A stretch of DNA of 49,302 bases from Pelistega sp. GTDB taxonomy: Bacteria; Pseudomonadota; Gammaproteobacteria; Burkholderiales; Burkholderiaceae_B. Each line of letters starts with the position of its first letter. Positions within the stretch are counted from its first letter, which is position 1. The stretch is taken from assembly GCA_030538255.1 (NCBI GenBank), contig JAUNUI010000025.1, positions 1-49,302 on the forward strand, written 5' to 3'. Made by a program: the position numbers and the translations under genes. Of the stretch, positions 38,453 to 47,557 are shown piece after piece. The notes under the pieces were generated by a model, which worked only from the letters and a program-made list of their open reading frames with translations, was not told the origin of the DNA and searched no databases.

Positions 38453-38689
38453 TGTGGGTAAAAAAGTGGATTTAGGCGAAAAAGCAAGCTGCATCATTTA
38501 TTACAGCCTGTGGATAACTTTGTGGAAAGTTTTTATGCAAATTAGTAGATTTAAGCTATCAATTTTCAAAAACCTGAAAGAACCTTGCAATAAAGGAAAT
38601 TTAATCTTATAAATCAATAGCTTAAATAATACATCAAAGACTTAGCATGTAATGCGTTTGTAACATCGGATTTCTCCAAATGTGGAAAA
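38453..38689. other. DnaA-box cluster in AT-rich priA-hemE intergenic region
   Basis: A perfect DnaA box (TTATCCACA, read as TGTGGATAA at 38509-38517) is accompanied by TTTTCCACA (38681-38689), which fits the relaxed TTWTNCACA consensus, and by near matches at 38453-38461 and 38521-38529. All four share one orientation. The intervening 38530-38680 is very AT-rich. It could be a replication origin part, a DnaA-titration site or DnaA control of hemE/priA. Confidence 0.45.
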
Positions 38690-38694
38690 CTCAT

Positions 38695-39765
38695 TTATTT
38701 ATGCATTTTGCGACTATAGTTATGCACTTCGTCGATTAAATATGATACATGCTCAGGGTTAGTAAATTGATTGATACCATGGCCCAAGTTAAAGACATGA
38801 CCACCTGCGCCCACAGGACCGAAATCATCAATCACACGACGGACTTCAGCGCGGATACCTGCCTCGTCGCCAAATAAAGCCATCGGGTCGATATTTCCTT
38901 GTAAAGCGACCTTATCTTGGGTTAATTGACGGGCTTTAGACAAGCTCATGGTCCAATCTAGGCCGACTGCATCACTACCAATCTGAGCGATTAGATCAAT
39001 CCATAGACCACCACCCTTGGTGAAGACAATCGATGGAATAGTCTGACCTTCGTGCGTGCGGATTAAACCGTCCACGACTTGCTTGGTGTAGTGTAGGGAG
39101 AATTCTTGGAACTTGGTATCGGCTAAGACCCCACCCCAGCTATCGAAAATCATCACGGCTTGGGCGCCTGCTTTAATCTGTTCATTCAGGTAGATTAAGG
39201 TCGATTCTGCGGCAACGCTTAAGATTTGCTTGAGCATCTCGGGTTGAGAATACATCATGCTCTTAATCAGACGATAGTCCTTAGAGCCTTGACCCTCAAC
39301 CATATAGCAAGCAATGGTCCAAGGACTACCGGCAAAACCAATCAAGGGGACTCGACCATTCAGTTCGCGACGAATCAGAGAAACCGCATCAAAGACATAG
39401 CGTAGCTCGTTCATATCGGGCACGGCTAATTTATCCACATCGGCTTGGGTGCGCACAGGGCGAGCAAATTGCGGACCTTCACCCGCGACGAAATCTAAAC
39501 CTAAGCCCATGGCATCAGGAATCATCAGGATATCAGAGAAGAGAATTGAGGCATCGAGAGGATAGCGATCAATCGGTTGTAGCGTCACTTCACACGCAAA
39601 ATCAGGGTTCTTCGCTAAGCCTAAGAAAGAGCCAGCTTTAGCACGCGAGTCACGGTATTCTTTTAAGTAACGACCTGCTTGACGCATTAACCACACCGGC
39701 GTGTACTCAACGGGTTGGCGTTGCAAAGCACGTAAAAACACATCGTTCTTTAACTCGACTGACAT
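38695..39765 (-). CDS. hemE: Uroporphyrinogen decarboxylase HemE
   Basis: Decarboxylates uroporphyrinogen III to coproporphyrinogen III in heme synthesis; it competes with CysG for the same substrate. Signatures are [16 protein letters not shown] near the N-terminus, [16 protein letters not shown], and VFNLGHGI near the C-terminus. I start at ATG 39765 (MSVELKND), preceded by GGAG; the ATG at 39780 has no such site. 356 aa, standard. Read on the minus strand ahead of priA across the DnaA-box region. Confidence 0.97.
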   Translation of the reverse strand: MSVELKNDVFLRALQRQPVEYTPVWLMRQAGRYLKEYRDSRAKAGSFLGLAKNPDFACEVTLQPIDRYPLDASILFSDILMIPDAMGLGLDFVAGEGPQFARPVRTQADVDKLAVPDMNELRYVFDAVSLIRRELNGRVPLIGFAGSPWTIACYMVEGQGSKDYRLIKSMMYSQPEMLKQILSVAAESTLIYLNEQIKAGAQAVMIFDSWGGVLADTKFQEFSLHYTKQVVDGLIRTHEGQTIPSIVFTKGGGLWIDLIAQIGSDAVGLDWTMSLSKARQLTQDKVALQGNIDPMALFGDEAGIRAEVRRVIDDFGPVGAGGHVFNLGHGINQFTNPEHVSYLIDEVHNYSRKMHK

Positions 39766-39986
39766 AAAACTAGGCTCCATACGTAAAATCTATAATCTGT
39801 TGATTTTACTCTATTCTGGGGGTGCTATGGGTGACTTTAGTGGTTCGAGTGGGTACTCATATGCCTTGTGCCTTCAGCGAGCTTATCAATATCAGGGTAA
39901 TTAGTGAGTTCGAGTAAGTGCCTTCCAACTCTCGTACCTCCTGCTGTTCTTAATCGCACTCGTTCTCAGCTCCTAAGACCCTGCTC

Positions 39987-40829
39987 TCAGATTTGTTTTA
40001 GCATGTCCCTGTAATTATCGGCATCAATTCCATGCTTGCGCATTAGCTCCCAAAAAGCGCGACGATGTTTACAGGCAGCTTTGGCAGCTTGGCCAATATT
40101 GCCATTGCTCTGGATTAAGGCATGAATAATATATTTACGCTCAAACTCCATAATCACATTCGCTTTAGCAATTTTAAAGGAGTCGTTAAAACTAAATGCT
40201 TCATGCGCGGTTACTTGCGCATCAAATAAGCGTACGCGACGGCGGGTAGTTTTAGTTGGTTTGTCGCCGTGAGTCTCAAAAGGCAGTTTATGTGGTAACG
40301 GATAGGAACCTATGGACTTTTGTACTGACAAAACTGAGGAGTTAATTATAGGTTCCTCAAGACGGCCTGCCTTAAGCCTTATGGAATCTTTAGCAGACAA
40401 TAAGCGCACTCGCAATTCATCTGTATCCATAGGAGCCGAAACAAAATCCTTAAGCCCCAATTCTTTGAGATCAATAAAGGCAATCGGATTAATGTCAATT
40501 GAAAGAGCTATCAAAGGACGATTCAGCTGGCACTGAGTATGCGCTAGTAAGACTCGATTCCACACTAAACTGGCATTGCTTACAGGAAGCAACAATACAT
40601 CAAACCGGTCTAAAAGAAAGTGAATACGTTGCAAAATTTCTGGGTTTGGATAATCCATATTTCCATATGTATAGGTCTGTGGATCCCCCGATATTAATAT
40701 CTCACTTTGTAAATCAACTTTAAATAACTTTAGCTTATCTGATCGCCTATGTGTATGTTCAATCAGTTGATCCACCCATGAGTCATGCCCCGCTAATGTT
40801 AATACCGCTGCCTCAAGCTTCTCTCTCAT
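39987..40829 (-). CDS. Orphan Fis-type regulator with degenerate receiver-like domain
   Basis: The C-terminal third (from about FNDSFKIAKANVIMEFERKY) ends in the Fis/NtrC-type helix-turn-helix GNIGQAAKAACKHRRAFWELMRKHGI (partly quoted: GNIGQAAKAA, RRAFWELMRKHGI), as at the tail of sigma-54 activators. There is no AAA+ module (no GAFTGA, no Walker motifs). Residues about 90-150 (PLIALSIDI ... LGLKDFVSAPMDTDELRVRLL) resemble the beta4-alpha5 half of a response-regulator receiver but the phospho-Asp site is not evident. I choose ATG 40829, preceded by AGGGGGTG; ATGs at 40862 and 40877 have no such site. Role unknown. Confidence 0.65.
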   Translation of the reverse strand: MREKLEAAVLTLAGHDSWVDQLIEHTHRRSDKLKLFKVDLQSEILISGDPQTYTYGNMDYPNPEILQRIHFLLDRFDVLLLPVSNASLVWNRVLLAHTQCQLNRPLIALSIDINPIAFIDLKELGLKDFVSAPMDTDELRVRLLSAKDSIRLKAGRLEEPIINSSVLSVQKSIGSYPLPHKLPFETHGDKPTKTTRRRVRLFDAQVTAHEAFSFNDSFKIAKANVIMEFERKYIIHALIQSNGNIGQAAKAACKHRRAFWELMRKHGIDADNYRDMLKQI

Positions 40830-41473
40830 TGGCACCCCCTGCAAATTTAAATCAATATTCATCTTAATTATTCGCATGTGAGATTGTTTAATGTTTACTG
40901 CTGAGATTCCAATCTTATTTCCATGCGCTCGTATTTAAATAAAACCTTATTGGTTTTATTTATTACATCAATATATCTAATCGATGTATTTCAATAGTAA
41001 TAAATAAATGATATTTTTAAAAATGCTTGGTATGACAATTTCATGTCATTACTCATACTCTCCATTGAGCAGTCGGCCTAATTATTAAATAAAATTTAAA
41101 GCAATTAAAAACATATTGATTTTTTTTGAAAGTTATACTATTCAAATTTATAGTATCTTAGTTTATGCTATATAATTATTTGATATACATTTGATTACAA
41201 TTTATTAAAAAACTTTTGTATTGCGTTGCAAAAAATTAACATTTTTTTAATATTCAAACATTGTATTAATAAATATAGCGTTAATTTCTCGAAAACAAAC
41301 ACTTTTTTCTAAGCTAACACTAGGTAAGAATGTATTCATAATCGGTATCTAGCCATAAAATCTCACGAAGAGAATCTGGTGTCATTAGCTAAGATCAAAT
41401 TAAGCTTCACCAAGCTGCTTCCTCCCCCATTTATACGGCCCCATTTATACGTCTCAATGATGAACGGGCTAAT
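40830..41473. other. AT-rich gene-free region
   Basis: About 640 bp between the orphan regulator and the EamA exporter with no ORF I can support. It is the most AT-rich part of the window, with runs such as TTTTTTTTG, and contains a 10-bp perfect hairpin AAATAAAACC/GGTTTTATTT (40937-40961, loop TTATT) in the regulator's leader. Such composition suits curved or nucleoid-protein-bound DNA. Confidence 0.6.
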
Positions 41474-42376
41474 TTATGAAGATTTAGCCGCACCCTTCCG
41501 CCCCCACTTAAACCTTACCTCACTCACGATCACACCGAGCACAATCAAGCCAGCGCCCAAGAAAGCCAACATAGGTAAACGCTCACCGTAGAGGCGACCA
41601 ATCACCCCACCCCATACCGGCTCACCCGCATAGATTAAGGTAGCGCGTGTGGCCGAGACATGTTTCTGGGCCCAGTTCATGGTGGTCTGAATCACCGCAC
41701 TAGCGACCCCCATTAAGAGCACAATACCGACTAAGGGCCAGGAGAATTCTGGGACTTGCTCACCTGCTGCACCCGATACAGCAAAAGCAATCAGTGAAGT
41801 GGCTAATAATTGAATAATCGTCACGCGCATCAAATTAATCTTGCCGGCATAACGGCTAATCAGGATAATCTCAGCGGCAATTGCTACGGCACCAAGAGCG
41901 GTTAAGAGCTCACCCGTACCGATACCACCACCCACACCCTCAGGCCCCGCCAAGAAGGCCAAACCTGCGAATGCCAAGCTAATACCGATAAAATTCATCA
42001 GGCTTGGGCGGCGCTTGAGAAACAGCCATTGTAAGAGTGGCACCAAGGGCACATAGAGTGCGGTTAAGAAAGCCGATTTACTACTCGGGATGGTCTGTAG
42101 CCCCACTGTCTGTAAGCTATAGCCTAAAAAAATACAGATACCAATTAAGCCACCGGCGATAAGTTCTTGGCGCGTGATCCCCTTAAGCACCCGAAAGCTA
42201 CATAAGCCAATCGCCAGCGCGGCACAGGCAAAGCGTAAGCCGACGAAAAAGAAGGGCTCGCTCATGCTTAAGGCCAGTTGTACAATCAGGAAAGTGCCAC
42301 CCCAGAAGACTGTAATCAGCATTAAAGCCCATTCTGGTTTACCAAAGGGGCGATGTTCTGTGGTGCTTGATGTCAT
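41474..42376 (-). CDS. EamA/DMT-family transporter
   Basis: Ten-helix inner-membrane carrier of the drug/metabolite superfamily. Two EamA halves are visible: the first starts ALMLITVFWGGTFLIVQLAL, the second begins near ELLTALGAVAIAAEIILISR and ends with EPVWGGVIGRLYGERL and an inside-positive tail (RFKWGRKGAAK). 300 aa, normal. The exported substrate (amino acid, amine or toxin) cannot be told from sequence. Single gene on minus strand. Confidence 0.85.
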   Translation of the reverse strand: MTSSTTEHRPFGKPEWALMLITVFWGGTFLIVQLALSMSEPFFFVGLRFACAALAIGLCSFRVLKGITRQELIAGGLIGICIFLGYSLQTVGLQTIPSSKSAFLTALYVPLVPLLQWLFLKRRPSLMNFIGISLAFAGLAFLAGPEGVGGGIGTGELLTALGAVAIAAEIILISRYAGKINLMRVTIIQLLATSLIAFAVSGAAGEQVPEFSWPLVGIVLLMGVASAVIQTTMNWAQKHVSATRATLIYAGEPVWGGVIGRLYGERLPMLAFLGAGLIVLGVIVSEVRFKWGRKGAAKSS

Positions 42377-42710
42377 AGTTTGGCTTAGCGATTAGCTTTA
42401 AATGAAGAATTCAGACAAAATAGTGCGTGCAGTAGAGCGACAATATTGCCAATTCTTTAATAGACTTAGCTTGATTAAGTGCCTCAGCTCAAGTGCATAA
42501 GAAGTGCAATATATCTGGCGCAATAGTACCATATACCGCCAATCTCTCGTTCAAAAAGCGCAGCTAGCCCTTCTCGTTGCCCTGCGGTATTGCCTCTTAA
42601 GATACACGATGTAAATAACAGATAGACTTATACATATTAGTATCAAGTCCACAAAGTCGCGCCCTCTTTTTTCTCATTCTAATTCGCGCTATGCTACAGT
42701 AATATGCAAA

Positions 42711-42738
42711 TTGACACACAAAGCTATTAAGATAGAAC
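42711..42738 (+). promoter_or_regulatory. Putative promoter of the aminotransferase gene
   Basis: A perfect -35 TTGACA (42711-42716), 16-nt spacer and TAGAAC (42733-42738, four of six). It lies 57 bp upstream of the start. The rest of the 418-bp gap 42377-42794 shows nothing else that I recognise. Confidence 0.45.
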
Positions 42739-42794
42739 CGTAGCTATATATTCCCACTTTATCTTCTTAATGAAAGCCATAGGAAAAGAGACAC

Positions 42795-44099
42795 ATGAGT
42801 ACGCAAGATACGAACCAAAGCATTGCCCAAGCTGATTTAGATTATGTTTTTCATTCATGGTCTGTACAGAATCAACTTAAACCCTTAGCCTTCAAGACAG
42901 GCAAGGGGTGCACCTTATGGGATTTTGAAGGTAAGGCTTATTTAGATTTCAGTAGCCAATTAATTAATACCAATGTGGGACATCAGCATCCTAAGGTGAT
43001 TGCAGGCATTATTGAGCAAGTGCAAGAGCTAGCAACGATTGCGCCTGCGCATGCGAATAAAGCGCGCGGTCTTGCCGCCCAGAAAATCCTAGAAGTGGCC
43101 CCCGCCGGCTTTAAGAAAATCTTCTTCACTAATGCAGGCGCTGATGCAGTAGAGAATGCGATTCGTATGGCGCGCAACTACACAGGTCGCCGTAAAGTCT
43201 TATCGGCCTATCGTTCATACCATGGCAATACGGGTACGGCGATTGCGGCAACAGGCGATCCACGTCGCTTTAGCAATGAATACGCCCATGACCATGTCCA
43301 TTACTTCGGTCCTTACCTCTACCGTTCAGAGTTCTGGGCCGAAAGTGAAGAGCAAGAATGTGAGCGTGCCTTGCAACACCTACGTCGCATCATCGAGTGT
43401 GAGAATCCAAAAGAGATCGCGTGTATCTTAATCGAAAGTCTACCCGGTACGGTTGGTATCTTAGTACCACCTAAGGGCTATATGCAAGGCGTGCGTAAGA
43501 TCTGTGACGAGTTCGGTATCGTGATGATTATGGACGAAGTGATGGTCGGCTTTGGTCGTACGGGTAAGTGGTTTGCGCTCGAGAACTTTGATGTGACCCC
43601 TGACTTAATCACCTTCGCTAAGGGTGTGAACTCAGGTTATGTGCCTGCGGGTGGCGTCTTAATTTCTGAGGCAATTAATACGTACTTTGATGATAAGCCA
43701 TTCCCTGGTGGTCTCACCTACTCTGGCCATCCACTCGCTATGGGCTCAATTGTCGCCACCATCGATGCCATGAAAGAAGAAGGCATGGTTGAGAATGCAG
43801 CGAAAATCGGTGCTGAAATCTTAGCCCCAGCACTACAAAAATTTGCCGAGAAATATCAGGTCGTCGGTGAGGTACGTGGCCTAGGTCTATTCTGGGCGAT
43901 TGAGTTGGTCAGTGATCGTCAGAAGAAAACCAAATTCACCGCGCAAGAGATGAATAAGGTGAAGCAATTATGCTTAGACAAGGGTCTCCTACCATTCTTA
44001 GCCGAGAACCGCATTCACGTAGCGCCACCGCTGATTATTAGTCAAGAAGAGATGGAGCGCGGCTTAGCGATTCTTGATGAGGTATTAGCTGGACTTTAA
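42795..44099 (+). CDS. Class III (omega-amino acid/amine-pyruvate) aminotransferase
   Basis: PLP-dependent transaminase acting on a terminal amino group, probably with pyruvate as acceptor. Features are DFSSQLINTNVGHQHP, FTNAGADAVENAIRMAR, MDEVMVGFGRTGKWF (Asp247) and PLP lysine K276 in TFAKGVNSGYVPAGG. 434 aa, full length. Candidates by family are taurine-, beta-alanine-, putrescine- or other amine-pyruvate aminotransferase; I cannot decide. The convergent ABC importer downstream of it may supply the amine. Confidence 0.85.
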   Translation: MSTQDTNQSIAQADLDYVFHSWSVQNQLKPLAFKTGKGCTLWDFEGKAYLDFSSQLINTNVGHQHPKVIAGIIEQVQELATIAPAHANKARGLAAQKILEVAPAGFKKIFFTNAGADAVENAIRMARNYTGRRKVLSAYRSYHGNTGTAIAATGDPRRFSNEYAHDHVHYFGPYLYRSEFWAESEEQECERALQHLRRIIECENPKEIACILIESLPGTVGILVPPKGYMQGVRKICDEFGIVMIMDEVMVGFGRTGKWFALENFDVTPDLITFAKGVNSGYVPAGGVLISEAINTYFDDKPFPGGLTYSGHPLAMGSIVATIDAMKEEGMVENAAKIGAEILAPALQKFAEKYQVVGEVRGLGLFWAIELVSDRQKKTKFTAQEMNKVKQLCLDKGLLPFLAENRIHVAPPLIISQEEMERGLAILDEVLAGL

Positions 44100-44258
44100 G
44101 GCTACGAGTAGTATAATTACAGCTATGCGCCATGTAAGGCTTTGCCGTACTATTCGGCTTTAATGACTTAAAGCAGGGCGACTATGAAAATAGCACGTGC
44201 GTTGGACGGACTGCATTGGCGCATACTAAGTTTAGTATCAGACTTTATAAGCATTAAA

Positions 44259-44333
44259 CCCCTTGTTATCAAACAGGTAGTGACCCCATAAAGTTAGACT
44301 TTATAGGATCAATACATTATCAAACACAAGGGG
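44259..44333. terminator. Nested hairpins downstream of the aminotransferase gene
   Basis: Outer arms CCCCTTGT (44259-44266) and ACAAGGGG (44326-44333) enclose an inner hairpin ATAAAGT/ACTTTAT (44288-44304, loop TAG). CTTATTGTTTG follows on the plus strand. Short direct repeats (AGACTTTATA twice, TTATCAAACA twice) occur within. Probably ends the aminotransferase transcript. Confidence 0.4.
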
Positions 44334-44361
44334 CTTATTGTTTGTTCACACGAAGAAGTAC

Positions 44362-44413
44362 ATTACTAACGCGTATTACTGATACATATTACTGACGCGC
44401 ATTACTGCGGCTC
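44362..44413. repeat. 13-bp tandem repeat, four units
   Basis: ATTACTAACGCGT, ATTACTGATACAT, ATTACTGACGCGC, ATTACTGCGGCTC stand head to tail with an exact 13-bp period. They are followed by TAATAAGG(T/C)CT repeats at about 44415-44445 and TAGTCCC repeats near 44460-44485. No gene in 44100-44488. Confidence 0.75.
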
Positions 44414-44488
44414 ATTAATAAGGTCTTACACTAATAAGGCCTCATCACACCGCTCCGCCTTAGTCCCCACATAGTCCCTACTTCGTCC

Positions 44489-45310
44489 TTACTTAACTTG
44501 TCGACGACGAGAGACTATCACCTCTCCGACTGCAATCACCACGCAACAGATAGCCATTAGAATCAATGAAATCGCGGCGGCGGCAGGCATATCGGTGCCG
44601 CCTTCGCTAACCTTACTATACAAGAGTAGCGGTAGGATATTGAGTTGTGTGCCGACTAAGGCAAGCGCTGTGCCATAAGCCCCCATCGCCACTGCCGAGG
44701 TCAAGCAGAATGAGGACACTAAACTCGGTAAAACTTGCGGTAACATAATCTCGACAATGGTGCGCCATGGTCTAGCTCCTAGAGAACGAGCCACCGAGAG
44801 CTGCACCATATCGAAGTTTTGAATCGCCGGCATCATAATCATAATCACGCGTGGAATCAGATAATACGAATAGGCAAAGCCTAAGCCCATGGGCGAGAAG
44901 ATAAATGCACCCACCACCGCAGGATCAAAGCCTAGCTCAGCGGCCACTTGGGTCACAAAACCCGCGCGACCGAAAGCTAGGATAAAGCCATAGGCAATAA
45001 TCAAGCCAGAGAATGTCAAGGGCAAGGAAATCGCAAATAAGGCGATGGTCCGTGTTCTGGCTTTCATACGGCTCAAGGCCATAGTGACGCAAAAGCCAAT
45101 CACCACTGAAAATAATGGCGCAAAAATACCCAAGGCAATCGTACCCCAAAGCCCCTTCTGGAACAGCGGGTCAGATAGCACCCGACCGAAGGATGTGCTA
45201 TCGGATAAGGCCTCACTCAGAATCACCACCACGGGTAAGACAAAGAATAAGCCAAATAACAGCAGGCTTGGTAGCGTAAAAAGAGTAAATCGCTTCTTGG
45301 ATATTTGCAT
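44489..45310 (-). CDS. ABC transporter permease (PotB/FbpB-like half)
   Basis: Inner-membrane subunit with about six helices and the ABC permease EAA-type loop ARSLGARPWRTIVEIMLPQVLP facing the ATPase (quoted in part: ARSLGARPW, LPQVLP). N-terminus RFTLFTLPSLLLFGLFFVLP. I take ATG 45310; an in-frame GTG at 45325 is an alternative, and neither has a clear ribosome-binding site. 273 aa. Last gene of the four-gene importer, 75 bp or so behind the binding-protein gene. Confidence 0.88.
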   Translation of the reverse strand: MQISKKRFTLFTLPSLLLFGLFFVLPVVVILSEALSDSTSFGRVLSDPLFQKGLWGTIALGIFAPLFSVVIGFCVTMALSRMKARTRTIALFAISLPLTFSGLIIAYGFILAFGRAGFVTQVAAELGFDPAVVGAFIFSPMGLGFAYSYYLIPRVIMIMMPAIQNFDMVQLSVARSLGARPWRTIVEIMLPQVLPSLVSSFCLTSAVAMGAYGTALALVGTQLNILPLLLYSKVSEGGTDMPAAAAISLILMAICCVVIAVGEVIVSRRRQVK

Positions 45311-45400
45311 AGTCACCACAGACACCTTGACTTAAGTAAGTTGAGTGCCACCACAAGCAATATAGGGTGGCCTCATGAGTAACTTAAGGTTTAGAACAAA

Positions 45401-46474
45401 TTATTGATTCAAAGCAGCTTGCGCCCACTCTTTATCAATTTCTGGTTTTAAGGCTGTGGCTTTAGCGATTTCAATAGTCGTTACCTGTGGGGCGTCAACT
45501 AATTTATCAGCCACTGAATCAGGTAATTTAACACCTGGTACTGATGGACGAACAAAGCCTTCAGCAAAGCGGCCTTGGCCTTCATCCGTCATAATGAAGT
45601 TCAACCATAATTGACCTGCATTCGGATTCGGGCCGTTTTTCACGAGGCTAATCGCATACGGTGCAGCCGCAGAACCTTCTTTAGGGATCACGATAGCGAT
45701 ATCATCACCCATACCGTCTAGGTGCTTAGCTTTAAGACCGTCATTCTCGTAACCAATCCAGATTGGGATTTCACCTTTTAAGAATTGCGCATATGGCGTG
45801 GTGCCAACGTTACGTAGCACATTACCAGTTTTGTGTAGTTTGGCAAGGTACTCAATACCTGGTTTGATATTGTCCATATCGCCTTTATTGGCGAAGTTAG
45901 CCGCGAACACAATGACTTGACCTTGACCTGTTGAGCGTGGGTCTTGGTACACGATTGAACCCTTATATTCAGGCTTTAATAAGTCATCCCAACCTTGTGG
46001 GATGTCTTTCACTAATTTGGTGTTCACTAAGAAAGCAATATTTAATTGATGCACGGCGAACCACTTAGCATCCTTGTCCTTCATGTTCTCTGGCAGTTTT
46101 GCATAGTTCACTGGCTCAAAACCTGTCACCACGTCTTTGGCTACGGCATCAAGTGCGGAAGCGGCAAAGTAATACGCCGTGTCAGCTTGTGGGCGATTCC
46201 GGGCTTTATCTAAAGCCACTACAGTCGCCGCAGAACCTAAGTCGTTATATACCAACTCGACACCAGGATAGCGCTTTTTGAAGGCGTTAAATTGCGCGTT
46301 CCAGTTCGCCCAGCTTGGACCTGTGTCAAATGAAACCACCATACCTTCTTTCTGGGCCGCTTCATAAAGTGCTTTCTCACCTTGATACAACTCGGCACCT
46401 TCAAAGGCTTGTGCCAATGAGGCAACTAAGCTTAAGGCACCTGCAGCGGCTAATTTAGCTAATTTAAGTTTCAT
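45401..46474 (-). CDS. ABC transporter substrate-binding protein (family 1)
   Basis: Periplasmic binding protein with signal peptide (LAAAGALSLVASLAQA, cleaved about residue 23). VVSFDTGPSWANWNAQFNAF, IVYQDPRSTGQGQV and EIPIWIGYENDGL are readable; the fold is that of iron-, thiamine-, polyamine- or phosphonate-type family 1 proteins. I do not see the tyrosine pair expected for ferric-binding proteins, so an organic cation or amine is the likelier ligand, but this is inference. 357 aa, GGAG ribosome-binding site. Confidence 0.88.
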   Translation of the reverse strand: MKLKLAKLAAAGALSLVASLAQAFEGAELYQGEKALYEAAQKEGMVVSFDTGPSWANWNAQFNAFKKRYPGVELVYNDLGSAATVVALDKARNRPQADTAYYFAASALDAVAKDVVTGFEPVNYAKLPENMKDKDAKWFAVHQLNIAFLVNTKLVKDIPQGWDDLLKPEYKGSIVYQDPRSTGQGQVIVFAANFANKGDMDNIKPGIEYLAKLHKTGNVLRNVGTTPYAQFLKGEIPIWIGYENDGLKAKHLDGMGDDIAIVIPKEGSAAAPYAISLVKNGPNPNAGQLWLNFIMTDEGQGRFAEGFVRPSVPGVKLPDSVADKLVDAPQVTTIEIAKATALKPEIDKEWAQAALNQ

Positions 46475-46513
46475 CTATTTCTCCAACAAGGGTTAATTAA
46501 AGAGAGTTTATGG

Positions 46514-47551
46514 TTATGCCTCAGCAGGCAATAAGCTAATCGCCTCGGCAGGTAGGGTTACTGTGTCAAAGGCTTGACGGGATAAAGTATCGATACGTAG
46601 TAAGGCCTGATTCACTTGTAAATCGATACGACGGGCCGAACCAAGGAAGCGGTCGGCAGCAATCGTGCCCTTCAAGATATTGTGATGGGGCGCTGGGTGC
46701 TCGCCTGGAATCAAAGACTCTGGACGAATTAATGCGGTCACTGTTTGCCCTGGTTTATAGCCTGCCGTATCACAGACTAAGGGACCAGCTGGAGTATCAA
46801 TCTGATGAGGAATCGCACTGATGGTGCAATCCCATAAATTCGCCTGACCGATGAAGGAAGCCACCCAACGATTCACGGGGCGGTCATATAAATCCTTAGG
46901 CGTACCCAATTGCACAATGCGTCCCGCCTGCATAATCGCAATGCGATCGGCAATCGATAAGGCTTCTTCTTGATCATGGGTGACGTGTAAGGTGGCAATA
47001 TTTGCCGTGCGTTGAACACGCAAAATTACATCACGCATCTCTACTCGTAGTGCAGCATCCAAAGCCGATAAGGGCTCATCTAAGAGTAATGCTTGCGGTG
47101 AGAACACTAATGCTCGAGCTAAGGCCACGCGTTGTTGTTGGCCACCCGACATCGACAGGGGCATGCTATGTATCCATTGTTTCAGGCCCACTTGCTCTAG
47201 CGCCTCAGCGGCTTTTGCCAAGCGCGTCTCTTTCGCTACGCCTCGAATTTTTAAAGGGTAAGCAACATTATCCAAGGCACTCATATGCGGGAATAAACCG
47301 TATGACTGAAACACAATACCCAATTCGCGCTGCTCAGGCTTGGTATGCGTTACCTCAACACCGTTCACAGAGATCTTGCCCGAGTTCGGCACAGCAAAGC
47401 CTGAGAGTAATTTCAGTAAGGTGGACTTACCAGAGCCTGAAGGTCCGATAACGGCGAGAAATTCACCATCATCAATGCGCAAATTGACGTCGAATACACC
47501 ATTAGGACTATTCGCATAATTAAAATTAATATTCTCAAACAGGATTGGCAT
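46514..47551 (-). CDS. ABC transporter ATP-binding protein (PotA-like)
   Basis: ATPase with Walker A GPSGSGKST, signature MSGGQQQRVALA, Walker B LLLDEPLSALDA and the H-loop VTHDQEEA. The C-terminal extension after about 235 (IGQANLWDCTI, ALIRPESL) is the TOBE domain typical of polyamine/iron/phosphonate importers. 345 aa. It starts 6 bp after the upstream permease and 39 bp before the binding-protein gene, all one operon. Confidence 0.93.
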   Translation of the reverse strand: MPILFENINFNYANSPNGVFDVNLRIDDGEFLAVIGPSGSGKSTLLKLLSGFAVPNSGKISVNGVEVTHTKPEQRELGIVFQSYGLFPHMSALDNVAYPLKIRGVAKETRLAKAAEALEQVGLKQWIHSMPLSMSGGQQQRVALARALVFSPQALLLDEPLSALDAALRVEMRDVILRVQRTANIATLHVTHDQEEALSIADRIAIMQAGRIVQLGTPKDLYDRPVNRWVASFIGQANLWDCTISAIPHQIDTPAGPLVCDTAGYKPGQTVTALIRPESLIPGEHPAPHHNILKGTIAADRFLGSARRIDLQVNQALLRIDTLSRQAFDTVTLPAEAISLLPAEA

Positions 47552-47557
47552 ATTGTA

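Noticed and set aside
39766-39780. Upstream ATG for HemE (MEPSF)
   Set aside because: Lacks a Shine-Dalgarno sequence, while the ATG at 39765 has GGAG and matches the usual HemE N-terminus.
41379-41591. 70-codon plus-strand ORF overlapping the end of the EamA gene
   Set aside because: Mostly antisense to a well-supported membrane protein and without a recognisable domain.
44281-44300. TGACCCCATAAAGTTAGACT, resembling an IS3-family terminal inverted repeat
   Set aside because: It is explained by a local ATAAAGT/ACTTTAT palindrome, and no transposase remnant, second end or target duplication is visible.
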